The notes: generated by a model not told the origin, from the sequence alone. A DNA stretch of 64,000 bases from Clostridiales bacterium (GCA_016342415.1 JAEIOD010000008.1:124001-188000); one strand, 5' to 3'. Counted from the first letter of the stretch, positions 1 to 9,581 are shown. Program-made: numbers and translations.

Positions 1-437
1 GTTCATTTGGTGCTCAAGTCTATAAAGTAGATACAAAAGAAGCTTTGTTAGAACAAGTAAAAGCAATCGGTAATAAACCGCATCTCTTCCAGGAATACAT
101 AAAAAACAGTCACGGACGAGACATCAGACTTAATATAGTAAACGGTAAAGTCATCACCTCAATGATGCGTGTTTCCGAAACAGATTTTAGAGCCAATATA
201 ACAAGTGGTGCAAAAGCAGTCTTGTATACACCTACTGATGCTGAAAAAGAATTAGCCCTGAAATGTACCAAGTTGTTGAAATTGGATTTTTCAGGTGTGG
301 ATCTTCTATTTGGAGAAGATGGTCCCATACTATGTGAAATCAACGGCAATCCACATTTTAAAAGCATTTTTGAATGTACGGGCATTGATGTTTCAAAATA
401 TATTATAGAATACATCCTTGAGGATTTATCATGTTAG
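1..437 (+). CDS. RimK-like ATP-grasp ligase, 5' truncated by window edge
   Basis: The reading frame is open from base 3 with no stop, so the gene begins upstream of the window; a TTG at 45 is only an internal leucine. Visible features are the central to C-terminal part of an ATP-grasp fold: FQEYI (ATP-binding Glu), GRDIRL, a FRANITSGA segment typical of RimK-type enzymes, and the metal-binding end LDFSGVDLLF...CEINGNP. Such enzymes join a carboxylate to an amine using ATP. Its stop overlaps the start of the next ATP-grasp gene by 7 bp, so the two are probably translationally coupled. The substrate cannot be told from sequence. Confidence 0.85.
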   Translation, partial: SFGAQVYKVDTKEALLEQVKAIGNKPHLFQEYIKNSHGRDIRLNIVNGKVITSMMRVSETDFRANITSGAKAVLYTPTDAEKELALKCTKLLKLDFSGVDLLFGEDGPILCEINGNPHFKSIFECTGIDVSKYIIEYILEDLSC

Positions 438-1198
438 GGTATTTGTTTTATGACAAAAGAGATATTTCTAGAAATGAGAAGTTCATAGAATGGTTGATTG
501 AAGAAGCGTTGAAGTATGATTTGAACTTGATTTTACATCATACGGAAGATAATCTGGAAACATTGGAAACCCCAGAATTTATCATCAACAGATCTAGAGT
601 TGCTTTTATCAGTCACTTTTACAAAGATATAAAAGTTTTTAATAATGCTTTAGTAACAGAAATAGCCAATGACAAGTATAAGACCTATCACTATTTTAAA
701 GATGACATACCGATGCTTAAGACCTGTTTAGTCAGTGAGCGTACAACCTTTCCCTGTATCGTTAAAAGTAAGTCAGGGCATGGAGGTACGGATGTTTTCT
801 GGGTAACTTCAAAAGAGGAACTTACTTACTCTGATGAGTATATCGCACAGGATATCGCACCTCAATTGGGAAAAGACTTGCGTGTGTATATTTTGGATAA
901 TAAAATCATTCAAGGTATCTTAAGAACACACGAAACAGATTTTAAGTCCAATTACTCCTTAGGTGGACAGGCAAAGGTATACGATCTAAGCGAGCAAGAA
1001 AAAGCTCTCGTATATAAAATTCTAGAAAAACTGCCTTTAGTGTATGGTGGAATAGATTTTTTATTTGATGAACACAATCATCTGATTTTAAATGAAGTGG
1101 AAGATGCAGTGGGTGCAAGAATGCTTTATAACTTAACGGACATTAAGATTGTAGACGATTATATCGCTTGTATTGCTGCTAAATTAAAGAATTATTAA
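431..1198 (+). CDS. RimK-like ATP-grasp ligase (second of a pair)
   Basis: A 255-aa protein with an N-terminal pre-ATP-grasp region and an ATP-grasp core: CIVKSKSGHGG (glycine-rich loop), YIAQDI, GKDLRVYIL, FKSNYSLGG and YGGIDFLF. It overlaps the preceding RimK-like gene by 7 bp. In the first gene the C-terminal metal motif is E-I-N; here the matching stretch reads NEVED, so the usual Asn ligand appears to be Glu, which may alter activity. Paired ATP-grasp genes often act on the same peptide or amino-acid-like substrate, but no substrate or carrier gene is visible here. Confidence 0.8.
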   Translation: MLGYLFYDKRDISRNEKFIEWLIEEALKYDLNLILHHTEDNLETLETPEFIINRSRVAFISHFYKDIKVFNNALVTEIANDKYKTYHYFKDDIPMLKTCLVSERTTFPCIVKSKSGHGGTDVFWVTSKEELTYSDEYIAQDIAPQLGKDLRVYILDNKIIQGILRTHETDFKSNYSLGGQAKVYDLSEQEKALVYKILEKLPLVYGGIDFLFDEHNHLILNEVEDAVGARMLYNLTDIKIVDDYIACIAAKLKNY

Positions 1199-1273
1199 AG
1201 CTCAATTAGAAAACCATACATCCCCTTCTACTCTTAATATAAAGGTATATAATTAAGATATGGAGGTGATGAT

Positions 1274-1699
1274 ATGGTTTTTACTTTAATCAATGCTAAT
1301 CTAGATAATCAAGCTCTCGATATGAAATTATCCGAATTGATTTACGCATTAGAGTCAATGAACATCATCTTAAGAAATATTCAACTCAAACATATTAGAA
1401 CTATTGAAGCATGTGAAGAGGTACACCAACTCGTAGAATCCTCAGATTTTGTTATTTATGTAGCCCCTCTAGATTCAGAGGCTTCTATTAGAAGGTTGGA
1501 ACTGTTTCAGACGAGTTATAAAGAAGAGAGTCACCCCCCACTCTTTCTAATACTGGATTCAAATCATCTACTCTCAGTAGACGATGTCACAAGTTATATT
1601 GAAACGTTTGAACAATTCGCATTAAATCACAAAAGCCGTATAGTTGATGTTAAGTATTTTAAAGATGCAATAGAAACCTTTAACAAGCTAAAAATTTAA
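1274..1699 (+). CDS. small protein of unknown function, flavodoxin/reductase-like pattern
   Basis: A 141-aa soluble protein with a strong GGAGGTGAT ribosome binding site before the ATG. An alternating beta-alpha pattern (FTLINANLDN at the start, then SSDFVIYVAPLDSEASIRR around residues 55-75) resembles small NADPH-dependent FMN-reductase or flavodoxin-like folds, but no diagnostic FMN-binding loop is clear. It follows the ATP-grasp pair by 75 bp in the same direction and is closed by a strong terminator, so it may be the last gene of that operon. Function unknown. Confidence 0.6.
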   Translation: MVFTLINANLDNQALDMKLSELIYALESMNIILRNIQLKHIRTIEACEEVHQLVESSDFVIYVAPLDSEASIRRLELFQTSYKEESHPPLFLILDSNHLLSVDDVTSYIETFEQFALNHKSRIVDVKYFKDAIETFNKLKI

Positions 1700-1727
1700 G
1701 GCCACGAGAGTATTCTCGAGGCCTTTT
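1698..1727 (+). terminator. Rho-independent terminator
   Basis: A hairpin with arms AAGGCC-A-CGAGA and TCTCG-A-GGCCTT, followed by TTT. It overlaps the stop codon of the preceding small gene. Confidence 0.85.
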
Positions 1728-1823
1728 TCCTATATATATTATACCATAATAGTAAGCGTAAAAAAAGACTACCCTTTTTATCTGTAATCCTCTATAATTA
1801 AACTCGAAAGCTTAGGAGGTTGA

Positions 1824-3923
1824 ATGTTAGAGTTAAATAAAGAGCAACAATATCTAGACGAAACAATACAAGTTATTTACAAGCATTTAGAAAAAGAAAA
1901 TGCCTTTTTAAGCTATCTTAGGAAAGATGCACGTCAGCATAACAAAGAAATGATTGAAGAAACATCACATGATTACAGTGACATTGATGTTCGTGCTGAG
2001 CTCAGTCAATACTTACAAAGTTACCAAAGAAATGAAACCAATCTTAAAGCCTCTACCAACAAGGTTGAGAAACTCAATCGTATGCTTGAAAAACCTTATT
2101 TCGGGAGATTGGATTTCACTGAAGAAGGTTATGACACTGAAAAACTATATATTGGTATTTCACATCTTTTTGATAATGAAACACTTGATATCAAGGTGTA
2201 TGATTGGCGTTCACCCATAGCAGGACTTTACTATGAAAACAAATACGGTCAACTCAGTTACCAATCACCTGATGGAGAAGTTAAAGGAAATGTCAGTTTG
2301 AAACGACAATTCCTATTTGATCAAGAACGCATTGAATCTTATTATGATTTAAAAGACAATGCTGTAGATTCTCAGTTGCTTGAAGTCTTGTCTTCAAAAG
2401 GTAATGAGAAGTTGCATTCCGTTGTAGAAACCATTCAACAAAAGCAAAATGATATCATTAGAACCGATGACATTGATTTACTATTTGTAAAAGGTGTTCC
2501 CGGTAGTGGTAAATCTATTATAGCCATGCATCGCTTGGCTTATTTGATGTACCATGGTCAGAAAAAATACACTGCACAGAACATGCTCATTATTTCTCCT
2601 AACCAATTCTTTAAACAATATATAGATGAAGTCTTACCAGAACTCGGTGAACAAGCTGTCTCTCAGAAAACTTACGAAGACTTGCTGGTAGATATTTTAG
2701 GAGATGGTATAGAAACCTATGCCAATCATATGGATAGAGTCATGAAGAAACATATTTCTTCTTTTAAAAACTCAAAAGAGTATTTTGTACTTTTAGAAAA
2801 GTGGTTTGAATACTATTTAAAACATCTTCATCCATATGAAGATATTTATTACAATCATAAAGTCTTGATTCAAAAGGACATCATAAAGAACTGGTACTTG
2901 AGGCATAAAGAAAAAACACCTCTATCAGTAGGTGTGGATCAATTTAGAACAAAAGCGTATTCTGAACAAAATTATTTGCAAAATGCAGTTAGAGACAAGC
3001 TAAAAAAGATTACTCTGCAACTTGGCAATCATCCCCTTCACACTTCTGAAGCTGTTGATACAAAGTTAAGACAGTATAACAATAAATTCAAACAACATAT
3101 GAAACGAAGTTTGAAACTAAGCCCCAAAGCAATTTACTTTAAGATGTTTGAGAACAAAGAGCTCTTAAGATCTCTTGTAGATTTTGATATTCCAAATGAT
3201 TTCTTTAGCAGATACAATCAATATGAGGATTTCCATGGCATATTCCTGTATCATAGTTGGATTAATCCAATACAAAACTACAAACATTATAAGTATATTG
3301 TGATTGATGAATCGCAGGATTACAATTATGTTCAACTGTACTTGATGAAAAAACTCTTTAAACAGGCAAACTTCACAATTCTTGGTGATATGAACCAAAC
3401 ACTTCATCATACAAAACGTGCAACCTATCATCATGATTTGGAGAAAATATTCAAACCAAATCAAATGAAAATGATTGAACTGGAAACCTGTTATCGATCG
3501 ACTGCTTCTATTACAGAGTTTGCGAGCCAATTTATAAAAACCGAAGTCAAGGCATTTTCTAGATCTGGTGATATGCCAACTGTGATACAGTCGACTTATT
3601 ACAAACAACATTTGCATATTTCAGACGCTATTGAAGAATTCTCTGACTTGGAGTCCGTTGCAGTCATTGTACATACATCGCAAGAAGCAGAAAGACTATA
3701 TCACAAACTCAAAAAAACTTTTGATATCAGTTGTATGATGGGATATCATACAAAACTCAAACATAGGCTGGTGATACTGCCTATCTATTATGCAAAAGGT
3801 CTGGAATTTGATGGTGTTATTTATGTCAGCAATCAGCAAACTCATCATCTATATGACCAGTTTGCTTACACGGCTGCAACAAGAGCAAAACATCAACTTA
3901 AATTTATAGAAATACAAAAATAA
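1824..3923 (+). CDS. helD: HelD-type superfamily 1 helicase (RNA polymerase recycling factor)
   Basis: A 699-aa UvrD/Rep-like ATPase. The N-terminal part is a long charged helical arm (residues about 1-80, coiled-coil-like), then YDWRSPIAGLYYE, the hallmark of HelD proteins, Walker A GVPGSGKS near residue 226, the Walker B region VIDESQDYNYVQ near 490, and C-terminal helicase motifs ending in YTAATRAKHQL. Family members bind RNA polymerase and use ATP to release it from stalled or post-termination complexes. The ATG at 1824 is preceded by AGGAGG. The gene stands alone, with a terminator on each side. Confidence 0.92.
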   Translation: MLELNKEQQYLDETIQVIYKHLEKENAFLSYLRKDARQHNKEMIEETSHDYSDIDVRAELSQYLQSYQRNETNLKASTNKVEKLNRMLEKPYFGRLDFTEEGYDTEKLYIGISHLFDNETLDIKVYDWRSPIAGLYYENKYGQLSYQSPDGEVKGNVSLKRQFLFDQERIESYYDLKDNAVDSQLLEVLSSKGNEKLHSVVETIQQKQNDIIRTDDIDLLFVKGVPGSGKSIIAMHRLAYLMYHGQKKYTAQNMLIISPNQFFKQYIDEVLPELGEQAVSQKTYEDLLVDILGDGIETYANHMDRVMKKHISSFKNSKEYFVLLEKWFEYYLKHLHPYEDIYYNHKVLIQKDIIKNWYLRHKEKTPLSVGVDQFRTKAYSEQNYLQNAVRDKLKKITLQLGNHPLHTSEAVDTKLRQYNNKFKQHMKRSLKLSPKAIYFKMFENKELLRSLVDFDIPNDFFSRYNQYEDFHGIFLYHSWINPIQNYKHYKYIVIDESQDYNYVQLYLMKKLFKQANFTILGDMNQTLHHTKRATYHHDLEKIFKPNQMKMIELETCYRSTASITEFASQFIKTEVKAFSRSGDMPTVIQSTYYKQHLHISDAIEEFSDLESVAVIVHTSQEAERLYHKLKKTFDISCMMGYHTKLKHRLVILPIYYAKGLEFDGVIYVSNQQTHHLYDQFAYTAATRAKHQLKFIEIQK

Positions 3924-3950
3924 GGGAATGACGTCGTCATTCCCTTTTCT
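3924..3950. terminator. Bidirectional terminator between convergent genes
   Basis: A GGGAATGAC / GTCATTCCC hairpin followed by TTTT on the plus strand and by TTATTTTTG on the minus strand. It lies between the ends of helD and the convergent ABC permease gene. Confidence 0.85.
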
Positions 3951-3952
3951 TA

Positions 3953-5689
3953 TTAATTTAAATCTTCAATAAAAGCTCTCGTATGAACAAAGTAACCAGG
4001 AATATCAAAGTTTTTAAATCGACTATCGCCAGACCAAATTTCAATATATAAGTAATCATTCTCTATATCTCCTTCATAATCATCACCTTTTATTACTGAT
4101 GGGAAATTAATATAGTTGTCTTGATAACCAATCGTAACAACGCCATCATCTTTATGTCCGAGGTAATAATCTATATCCTGCTTCACTGCAAATGCGAATT
4201 GTTCCACTTCACTTTTAGACAGATAAATCTTTTCATTGTATGATTTTGAACTCATCTCTATACGGATGTTTTTCAATGAATTTCGATAGTCGTCATTATA
4301 GAAGAACGGATAAACAATTTTCTTATGTTCTTTAGTACTCATCAACTTTGTGAGAATCACTTCTAATTTCTCATTATAATCCTCTCCATGATAACCTAAG
4401 TCAAAGTATCTTGATGTCTTACTGCCGTCTTTTAGGTAATAGACAATATTCACATTGGTGTGATAATAGTAATTTGGGTTGTCAATCAAAGATTTATGTA
4501 AATCCAAAACCAATTGTTTTGCCTCATCTGATTGATAAACAGGTAACTTAATTTTTTCTACATCTTCTGTATCAATGTCTCTTAAATGAACATAATCATT
4601 ATCACCTGGCAGTAAAATATAATCTGTTGATGAAACAAATATACTGTCTATCTCAGAAATATCAGGAATATTCTTTTCAATCAACTTCACTGCAAATCCA
4701 GAGGCCAAAACAATACTTAAAAAGACCACCATAAATATAACCAGTAGTTTGATGGCTACCTTCTTTAGCGTAAATGACTTCTCTAAGATAACCAGCGCTA
4801 CATAATAGGTTAGAGTTCCTAAAATCACAAATGATATAAGTTTTGTAACATACTCATGATTGTATAATGCGTTGGTAAATATAAACGGCACCATAATTGA
4901 GAAAATAAGTGCAATAAAGTATTTGTAACCGTTGAAGACAATATGCTCTCCAATACGTTCATTTTTTCTGTGTTTTAGAGCCCATCTCATAAAACCATAG
5001 ATAACAAGACAGTTACACCCAAGAACGACAAAATACATAATAGACATATTGTATCCATACTCGATCAAGTACAGTGATTCTATTTTGTAGATATTTTGAA
5101 TGATGTAATCCATGATGATATCCACATTGATTCCGATTACAATATCACCAACGATATCCATGGCAAAGTACATCACACCCATTATAAAAAGGGGTAATGC
5201 AAAGTTAAAAGCAGTTGATAATCCGGCAATGATTGTATTACCAGAAAGCAAACTCGATAATGAGGTTAAAAGTATCAGCATTAATAACCACGCCGATGAT
5301 ACTAAAAACATCTCAAAGATCTCCAATTTCAAAATAATGCCTATAAGACATAAGAGTCCCATAAAAAATGTTGCAAATAATGCATTTGAAATTAAAACCA
5401 TATGTATTCTTTTAATACTGCTTATGGGCTTTGATAAATAGTAGCCATATTTTTTGCTGTCATGCAAATAGTTAAAGTCAATCAAACAATTCACTAGAAT
5501 GACAATAAAGACTTCTGCAACACCCATTGCAATATATTCTTCACTTATATCCGTATCCATTAACATCGGAAGAATCATGACCGTAATTATAAGCACAATC
5601 AGTGTTAATACTGCCCAGTTCTTTTTTTCCAGTAAATGATGAATCAAAAGTTGTTTAGATTTATTCATTGATGTATTCTTCGTTTCCAT
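3953..5689 (-). CDS. ABC-2-like transporter permease
   Basis: A 578-aa membrane protein. Residues about 25-330 contain roughly eight hydrophobic segments; the C-terminal about 230 residues are polar and probably extracytoplasmic. The start codon lies inside the end of the upstream ATPase gene (29-bp overlap), with GGAGG 8 nt before the ATG, which indicates translational coupling. Together with the ATPase and the GntR-type repressor this forms a YtrA/YtrB-like cassette. Such cassettes in Firmicutes often respond to cell-envelope stress or peptide antibiotics; that role is inferred here. The large polar C-terminal domain is unusual for a simple ABC-2 permease. Confidence 0.8.
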   Translation of the reverse strand: METKNTSMNKSKQLLIHHLLEKKNWAVLTLIVLIITVMILPMLMDTDISEEYIAMGVAEVFIVILVNCLIDFNYLHDSKKYGYYLSKPISSIKRIHMVLISNALFATFFMGLLCLIGIILKLEIFEMFLVSSAWLLMLILLTSLSSLLSGNTIIAGLSTAFNFALPLFIMGVMYFAMDIVGDIVIGINVDIIMDYIIQNIYKIESLYLIEYGYNMSIMYFVVLGCNCLVIYGFMRWALKHRKNERIGEHIVFNGYKYFIALIFSIMVPFIFTNALYNHEYVTKLISFVILGTLTYYVALVILEKSFTLKKVAIKLLVIFMVVFLSIVLASGFAVKLIEKNIPDISEIDSIFVSSTDYILLPGDNDYVHLRDIDTEDVEKIKLPVYQSDEAKQLVLDLHKSLIDNPNYYYHTNVNIVYYLKDGSKTSRYFDLGYHGEDYNEKLEVILTKLMSTKEHKKIVYPFFYNDDYRNSLKNIRIEMSSKSYNEKIYLSKSEVEQFAFAVKQDIDYYLGHKDDGVVTIGYQDNYINFPSVIKGDDYEGDIENDYLYIEIWSGDSRFKNFDIPGYFVHTRAFIEDLN

Positions 5690-6563
5690 AACCCAAACCT
5701 CCTAATTCTGTCACAAATATTTCTTCTAAATTCATATGAAGTTCATCGTATAATAAAACATCGCTCTCTTCATAAAGATCATCTTTAAATTGATCACTAT
5801 CACCTCTTACTACAGCAAAGTGAACTTTACCAACTAAAGTGACTTTTAGAATTTCGTAAGCACCACTGTCCTTTGCTTCAAATTCACCTTTGATTGCAAA
5901 CTGAATACGTTTTGTTTCATCTTTTAATGTTTCTATAGTGTCTTCTCTTACAATATGTCCTTCATGTAAAATACCGACTTTGTCACATATATTGTCCAGT
6001 TCAGTTAAAGCATGAGAGGAAATAACAACGGTTAAATCTCGGTCCATTACTTCTGACATCAATACTTTCCAGAACTTCTTTCTAATAACAGCATCCAAAC
6101 CATCTACGATTTCATCTAAAATCAGCGTTTCAGTCATAGATGCAATTGCCAGTATAAAAGCCGCTTGTTTCTTCTGACCTTTAGACAACGTTCTTAATTT
6201 TTTTTGCCCATCCATCTTAAAGAATGTTTTTAAATTGTTGTATTTATCAAAACTCATCGTAGAATATAACATGGTTTCATATTCATATAAATCGTCTAGA
6301 CAGTAGTTCGTCGGAAAAAACAGATCATCTTGGACATAATAGATATGATTCATATACTCATCATTTGGAATATGGGTTTCACTATATAAAATCTGACCAC
6401 TGTCCGCTTTGTAAATATTCATAATATGCTTAAAAACGGTTGTTTTACCACATCCATTTGATCCTACCAATCCATATATTTTGCCTTTTTCAGCATGTAA
6501 ACTGATACCTTTTAATACATGACTTGTATCAAACGACTTTTTCAATTCTATTATTTTTATCAT
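5661..6563 (-). CDS. ABC transporter ATP-binding protein (YtrB-like)
   Basis: A 300-aa ATPase subunit. Visible motifs are Walker A GSNGCGKTT near residue 35, a variant signature LSKGQKK near 130, Walker B LILDEIVDGLD near 150 and the switch histidine in VISSHALTE. The C-terminal 80 residues lack motifs and match the accessory extension common in ABC-2 type ATPases. It overlaps the GntR gene by 4 bp (ATGA) and the permease gene by 29 bp, so the three genes form one operon. Confidence 0.93.
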   Translation of the reverse strand: MIKIIELKKSFDTSHVLKGISLHAEKGKIYGLVGSNGCGKTTVFKHIMNIYKADSGQILYSETHIPNDEYMNHIYYVQDDLFFPTNYCLDDLYEYETMLYSTMSFDKYNNLKTFFKMDGQKKLRTLSKGQKKQAAFILAIASMTETLILDEIVDGLDAVIRKKFWKVLMSEVMDRDLTVVISSHALTELDNICDKVGILHEGHIVREDTIETLKDETKRIQFAIKGEFEAKDSGAYEILKVTLVGKVHFAVVRGDSDQFKDDLYEESDVLLYDELHMNLEEIFVTELGGLGYGNEEYINE

Positions 6564-6931
6564 AAGATTGACTCCTTAATAATCTTAGAAACGCGATCAA
6601 TGATACTCTCTTTAGTTTCTCCAACTAAAATCAGCTCTTTAATCACATCTTCAAATTTTTGATCTAAATCGGTTTTATAATTAGAAAGGACCTGATTGTA
6701 TGGACATACGAAATTACCTTTGCCTTTTTCAGACTCTATAAACCGATCTTTTTCTAATGACTTATATGCTTTCTGAATAGTATTTGGATTGATTTCCAAC
6801 ATCAAAGCCAATTCTCTTACAGATGGTAGCTTGTCACCTTCTTCTAACACTTTGTGAATGATCAATTGTAATAAGCCATCGTATACCTGCTGATAAATAG
6901 GCACTTGACTGTTTTCATTTAATTGAATCAC
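6560..6931 (-). CDS. GntR family repressor, YtrA subfamily
   Basis: A 123-aa protein with an N-terminal winged helix (PIYQQVYDGLLQLI..., LPSVRELALMLEINPNTIQKAYKSLE) and only a short C-terminal dimerisation tail, the architecture of YtrA regulators. It is the first gene of an operon with an ABC ATPase and permease. Two inverted repeats containing CTGTAT lie over and just downstream of a consensus promoter immediately upstream, so the protein very likely represses its own operon until an inducer appears. Confidence 0.92.
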   Translation of the reverse strand: MIQLNENSQVPIYQQVYDGLLQLIIHKVLEEGDKLPSVRELALMLEINPNTIQKAYKSLEKDRFIESEKGKGNFVCPYNQVLSNYKTDLDQKFEDVIKELILVGETKESIIDRVSKIIKESIL

Positions 6932-6945
6932 ATCATCACTCCTAA

Positions 6946-7007
6946 CTGTATTATATTATGTAGTACACTTCTAGCTGTATTATATATAGTAATACAGTTC
7001 ATGTCAA
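6946..7007 (-). promoter_or_regulatory. SigA promoter with two GntR operators
   Basis: Read on the minus strand: TTGACA (7007-7002), a 17-nt spacer, then TATAAT, a perfect vegetative promoter. The inverted repeat CTGTATTA-N7-TAATACAG (6975-6997) covers the spacer and -10, and a second weaker copy (6946-6967, CTGTATTA...TAGTACA) lies downstream. The repeat centres are about 30 bp apart, close to three helical turns. This is the expected arrangement for autorepression by the adjacent YtrA-type regulator. Confidence 0.85.
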
Positions 7008-7513
7008 CACAAAAGTATGATTTGTTTTTCTATCCTAAATCCAGCATGATCTTTTAAGCAATCAGTCACTTGATTTAGCAGTTCGAATTTTCATATGATA
7101 CATATTCAATCAAAATGCTATCATATAAATACCATAATAATTTCTTGATACAAGTGGTTTTGTTATGGTTAATACACCTTTAAATTTCTCTACTATTCCT
7201 TTTTAGTCCTCTTTTTAGTACATCCTACAGGTAAAAACAAACACAATATCAGTATCCTGTTTTCAGATCAATAACTATTGAAGTTTGAAATGTTACAAAA
7301 TAATATCAATTATTTCATAAGAAATATTAAAATAAAGTTACAATACTTTATTGCTGGCGTATTTTTGTGGTACACTATATGTAGTAGTTGTCACAACATT
7401 CAAAATATTCCATCACCAATAAGGAATATCCGAATCATCCGATGTAAAACATAAGAATTCTGAATAATAATGTTTAAATTGGATATATATCTAAAAATAT
7501 AGAGGAGGTATGT
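7008..7513. other. Intergenic region upstream of the L25 gene
   Basis: About 500 bp, AT-rich, without a convincing reading frame. Small inverted repeats occur near 7405-7435 (ATATTCC / GGAATAT), which may lie in the 5' leader of the L25/Ctc gene. A possible -10 (TACACT or TATATG) lies near 7370-7380 but no confident -35 could be assigned. Confidence 0.4.
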
Positions 7514-8143
7514 ATGTCAAACGATCTATTAAAAGCAAGCCTAAGAACCAGAACAGGTAAAAACGCAGTTAAAAAAGTAAGAAACGAACATTTCATCCCT
7601 GGAGTTTTATACGGTCATCACATTGATAATGTTAATATTAGTATTGCTCAACATGATATGGATAAGTTTTATAAGAAGCATGGTATTGGTGCAAGTTTAG
7701 ATTTAGAAATCGATGGTAAGAAAACTTTTGCACTTTTTAAAAATGCTGATATTGATACGTTAAAAAATCAAACTGTTCATGTAGAATTCCAAGCTTTATC
7801 TGCAGGTGAAAAGATTAAGATTAAAGTACCTGTACATTATAAAAACAAGGATAGTATTCCTGCAGGTCTAATCTTCCAAGAATTACATCATGAAGTTGAA
7901 GTCCAAGTATTACCTAAAGATCTATTTGAGTCTATAGATATTGATTTAACAAATGCTGGATTGGGTGATAGTATGTGTATTGAGGAATTGGATATCTTTA
8001 AAAACGATGCAATTGAGTTCTTAGATACACAAGATACATTACTTTATACAATTACTGAATCACAAGTTCATTTAGAATTAGATCCTGATTTAGAAGCTGT
8101 ACCGGCAGATGAAATCCCACAAGTTGGTAAAGATGAAGAATAA
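7514..8143 (+). CDS. rplY: 50S ribosomal protein L25 / general stress protein Ctc
   Basis: A 209-aa protein of the long (Ctc-type) L25 family: an N-terminal 5S-rRNA-binding domain (LKASLRTRTGKNAVKKVR..., PGVLYGH) and a C-terminal TL5-like domain ending in an acidic tail (LDPDLEAVPADEIPQ). It binds 5S rRNA in the large ribosomal subunit; in Bacillus the orthologue is stress-induced. GAGGAGGT precedes the ATG and the gene is monocistronic with a strong terminator. Confidence 0.93.
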   Translation: MSNDLLKASLRTRTGKNAVKKVRNEHFIPGVLYGHHIDNVNISIAQHDMDKFYKKHGIGASLDLEIDGKKTFALFKNADIDTLKNQTVHVEFQALSAGEKIKIKVPVHYKNKDSIPAGLIFQELHHEVEVQVLPKDLFESIDIDLTNAGLGDSMCIEELDIFKNDAIEFLDTQDTLLYTITESQVHLELDPDLEAVPADEIPQVGKDEE

Positions 8144-8150
8144 AATTTGA

Positions 8151-8178
8151 GAGATGCAGCCTTGCATCTCTTTTTTTT
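8151..8178 (+). terminator. Rho-independent terminator of L25
   Basis: An 8-bp hairpin GAGATGCA / TGCATCTC with a 4-nt loop, followed by eight T. Confidence 0.92.
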
Positions 8179-8246
8179 ATTTTCTTTTAATCCTTTCTTC
8201 ATAATTAAAATGTAATTTTTTGCTATGCTTGTCATAGGAGGACACT

Positions 8247-9463
8247 ATGAAAAAATACATTTTAATCATACTAGCCATTTGCCTTATGGGATGTGAGGAT
8301 AATATCAAAGCAGGTACTGGAAGCAACAATAAAAATGTCACTATCAGTAAAGTGATTATTGATAATGAACTCTACTACGAAGATTTTGATTACATGCTCA
8401 CTACTCTTGAACAAACCTACCCTTTCTTTGGTGTTTTAGAGCGTTCAGGGATAGATTATGACGAGATAACCCTCAGATATAGATCAAAACTAAAAGACAA
8501 ACAAATGACGGATGTGAGGTTTTATCACTTGGTGGATAACATGCTCAGTGAACTACAGTATACTGGTCATATCCATATAGTTGATAAAAACAACTACAGT
8601 TATTACGAGAACACCAATATGTTACCATGGAGAGATGCAGCAGGTACGGATCAAACCAAAGCGTTCTATGAAACTTTGATATTACCACAATATCCTATCA
8701 AAAGTTCAAAATCATCAGCCAATATCAATACTCAGGCCTATGATGACATCAGTACAGTTTATATTGGCATCAACAGCTTCAGTTACGAACTCATAGAAGA
8801 AGATTACAAAACACTGACGGATTACTATAAAATCGCAGAGCATTACGATAATATCGTTATTGATATCAGAAGCAATGGTGGTGGTTCAACAAACTATTAT
8901 ATCGAGAATATCGTACAACCACTTATGAATGATAAAATGTATTATCAAACGCATATGTTGTTTAATAAAGACGACCACAACCTTCCGTTTATAATACATA
9001 AGTTAGGTGGTAATCAGAGGTTAATCAGAGGTTAATCTCTGATATCAATGATATAGACCTTACTCTGTTTCCAAAGTTTAATACAGCTGATTTAAAATAT
9101 CTCAGTCATGCAATAATTAATACTGAAATTATCGCCCCTACTGGTGACGGTTATAAAGGCAATATCTACGTTTTGGTAGGACCAAGGGTTTATTCATCGT
9201 CTGAAGCATTTGTTAACTTTTGCAAGGATAGTGGATTTGCTACTTTAGTGGGTCACCAAACCGGTGGAGATGGTATTGGATTTGATCCAATCGTCCTCAG
9301 CATGCCTAACTCAGGTATCATGGTTGCTTACTCTACCATTTATGGTATGGATCAATTCGGACAAAATAGCGAAGAATTTGGCACAACACCAGATATCTTA
9401 TTAGATAATGATACTAACGCATTTGAGTATATAATGAACGCAATAAAAGATGGCTCTTTATAG
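8247..9463 (+). pseudogene. S41-like peptidase lipoprotein, frameshifted by an 11-bp tandem duplication
   Basis: The first frame (8247-9035) encodes a lipoprotein signal peptide (LAICLMGCED) and the first part of an S41/tail-specific-protease-like protein. It stops just after two perfect tandem copies of an 11-bp unit (9011-9021 and 9022-9032). Removing one copy joins this frame exactly to the frame ending at 9463, which carries VGPRVYSSSEAF (the S41 serine region) and GHQTGGDG. The restored protein (about 400 aa) closely resembles the intact lipoprotein at 47267-48472; both share a FGVLERSGID segment. An AGGAGG site precedes the ATG. It is either a recent pseudogene or a slippage-controlled gene. 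Confidence 0.9.
9011..9032 (+). repeat. Perfect 11-bp tandem duplication
   Basis: The unit TAATCAGAGGT occurs twice head to tail and is followed by a partial third TAATC. It shifts the frame of the S41-like lipoprotein gene; deletion of one unit restores it. Confidence 0.97.
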
Positions 9464-9498
9464 AGTCATTCTCTTATTAAATAAGCTTATATTGACTA

Positions 9499-9527
9499 TT
9501 GACATTCCTTATAAATCCCATTACAAT
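9499..9527 (+). promoter_or_regulatory. SigA promoter of the tRNA-Sec gene
   Basis: TTGACA (9499-9504), 17-nt spacer, TACAAT (9522-9527). It sits 54 bp upstream of the tRNA-Sec 5' end and points toward it. Confidence 0.85.
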
Positions 9528-9581
9528 ATTAAAGTACTCAACTTTAGTAGAAAATGAGTATGGTGGAATGAAACACTTTTT

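Noticed and set aside
110..415. Antisense frame inside the first ATP-grasp gene
   Set aside because: It lies fully inside a convincing coding gene and has no start signals or family features; the same applies to most antisense frames in the window.
1954..2220. Frame of 88 codons inside helD
   Set aside because: Shadow of the helD reading frame.
7351..7385. Possible SigA promoter of the L25 gene
   Set aside because: A TACACT/TATATG -10 can be drawn, but no -35 box has the correct spacing.
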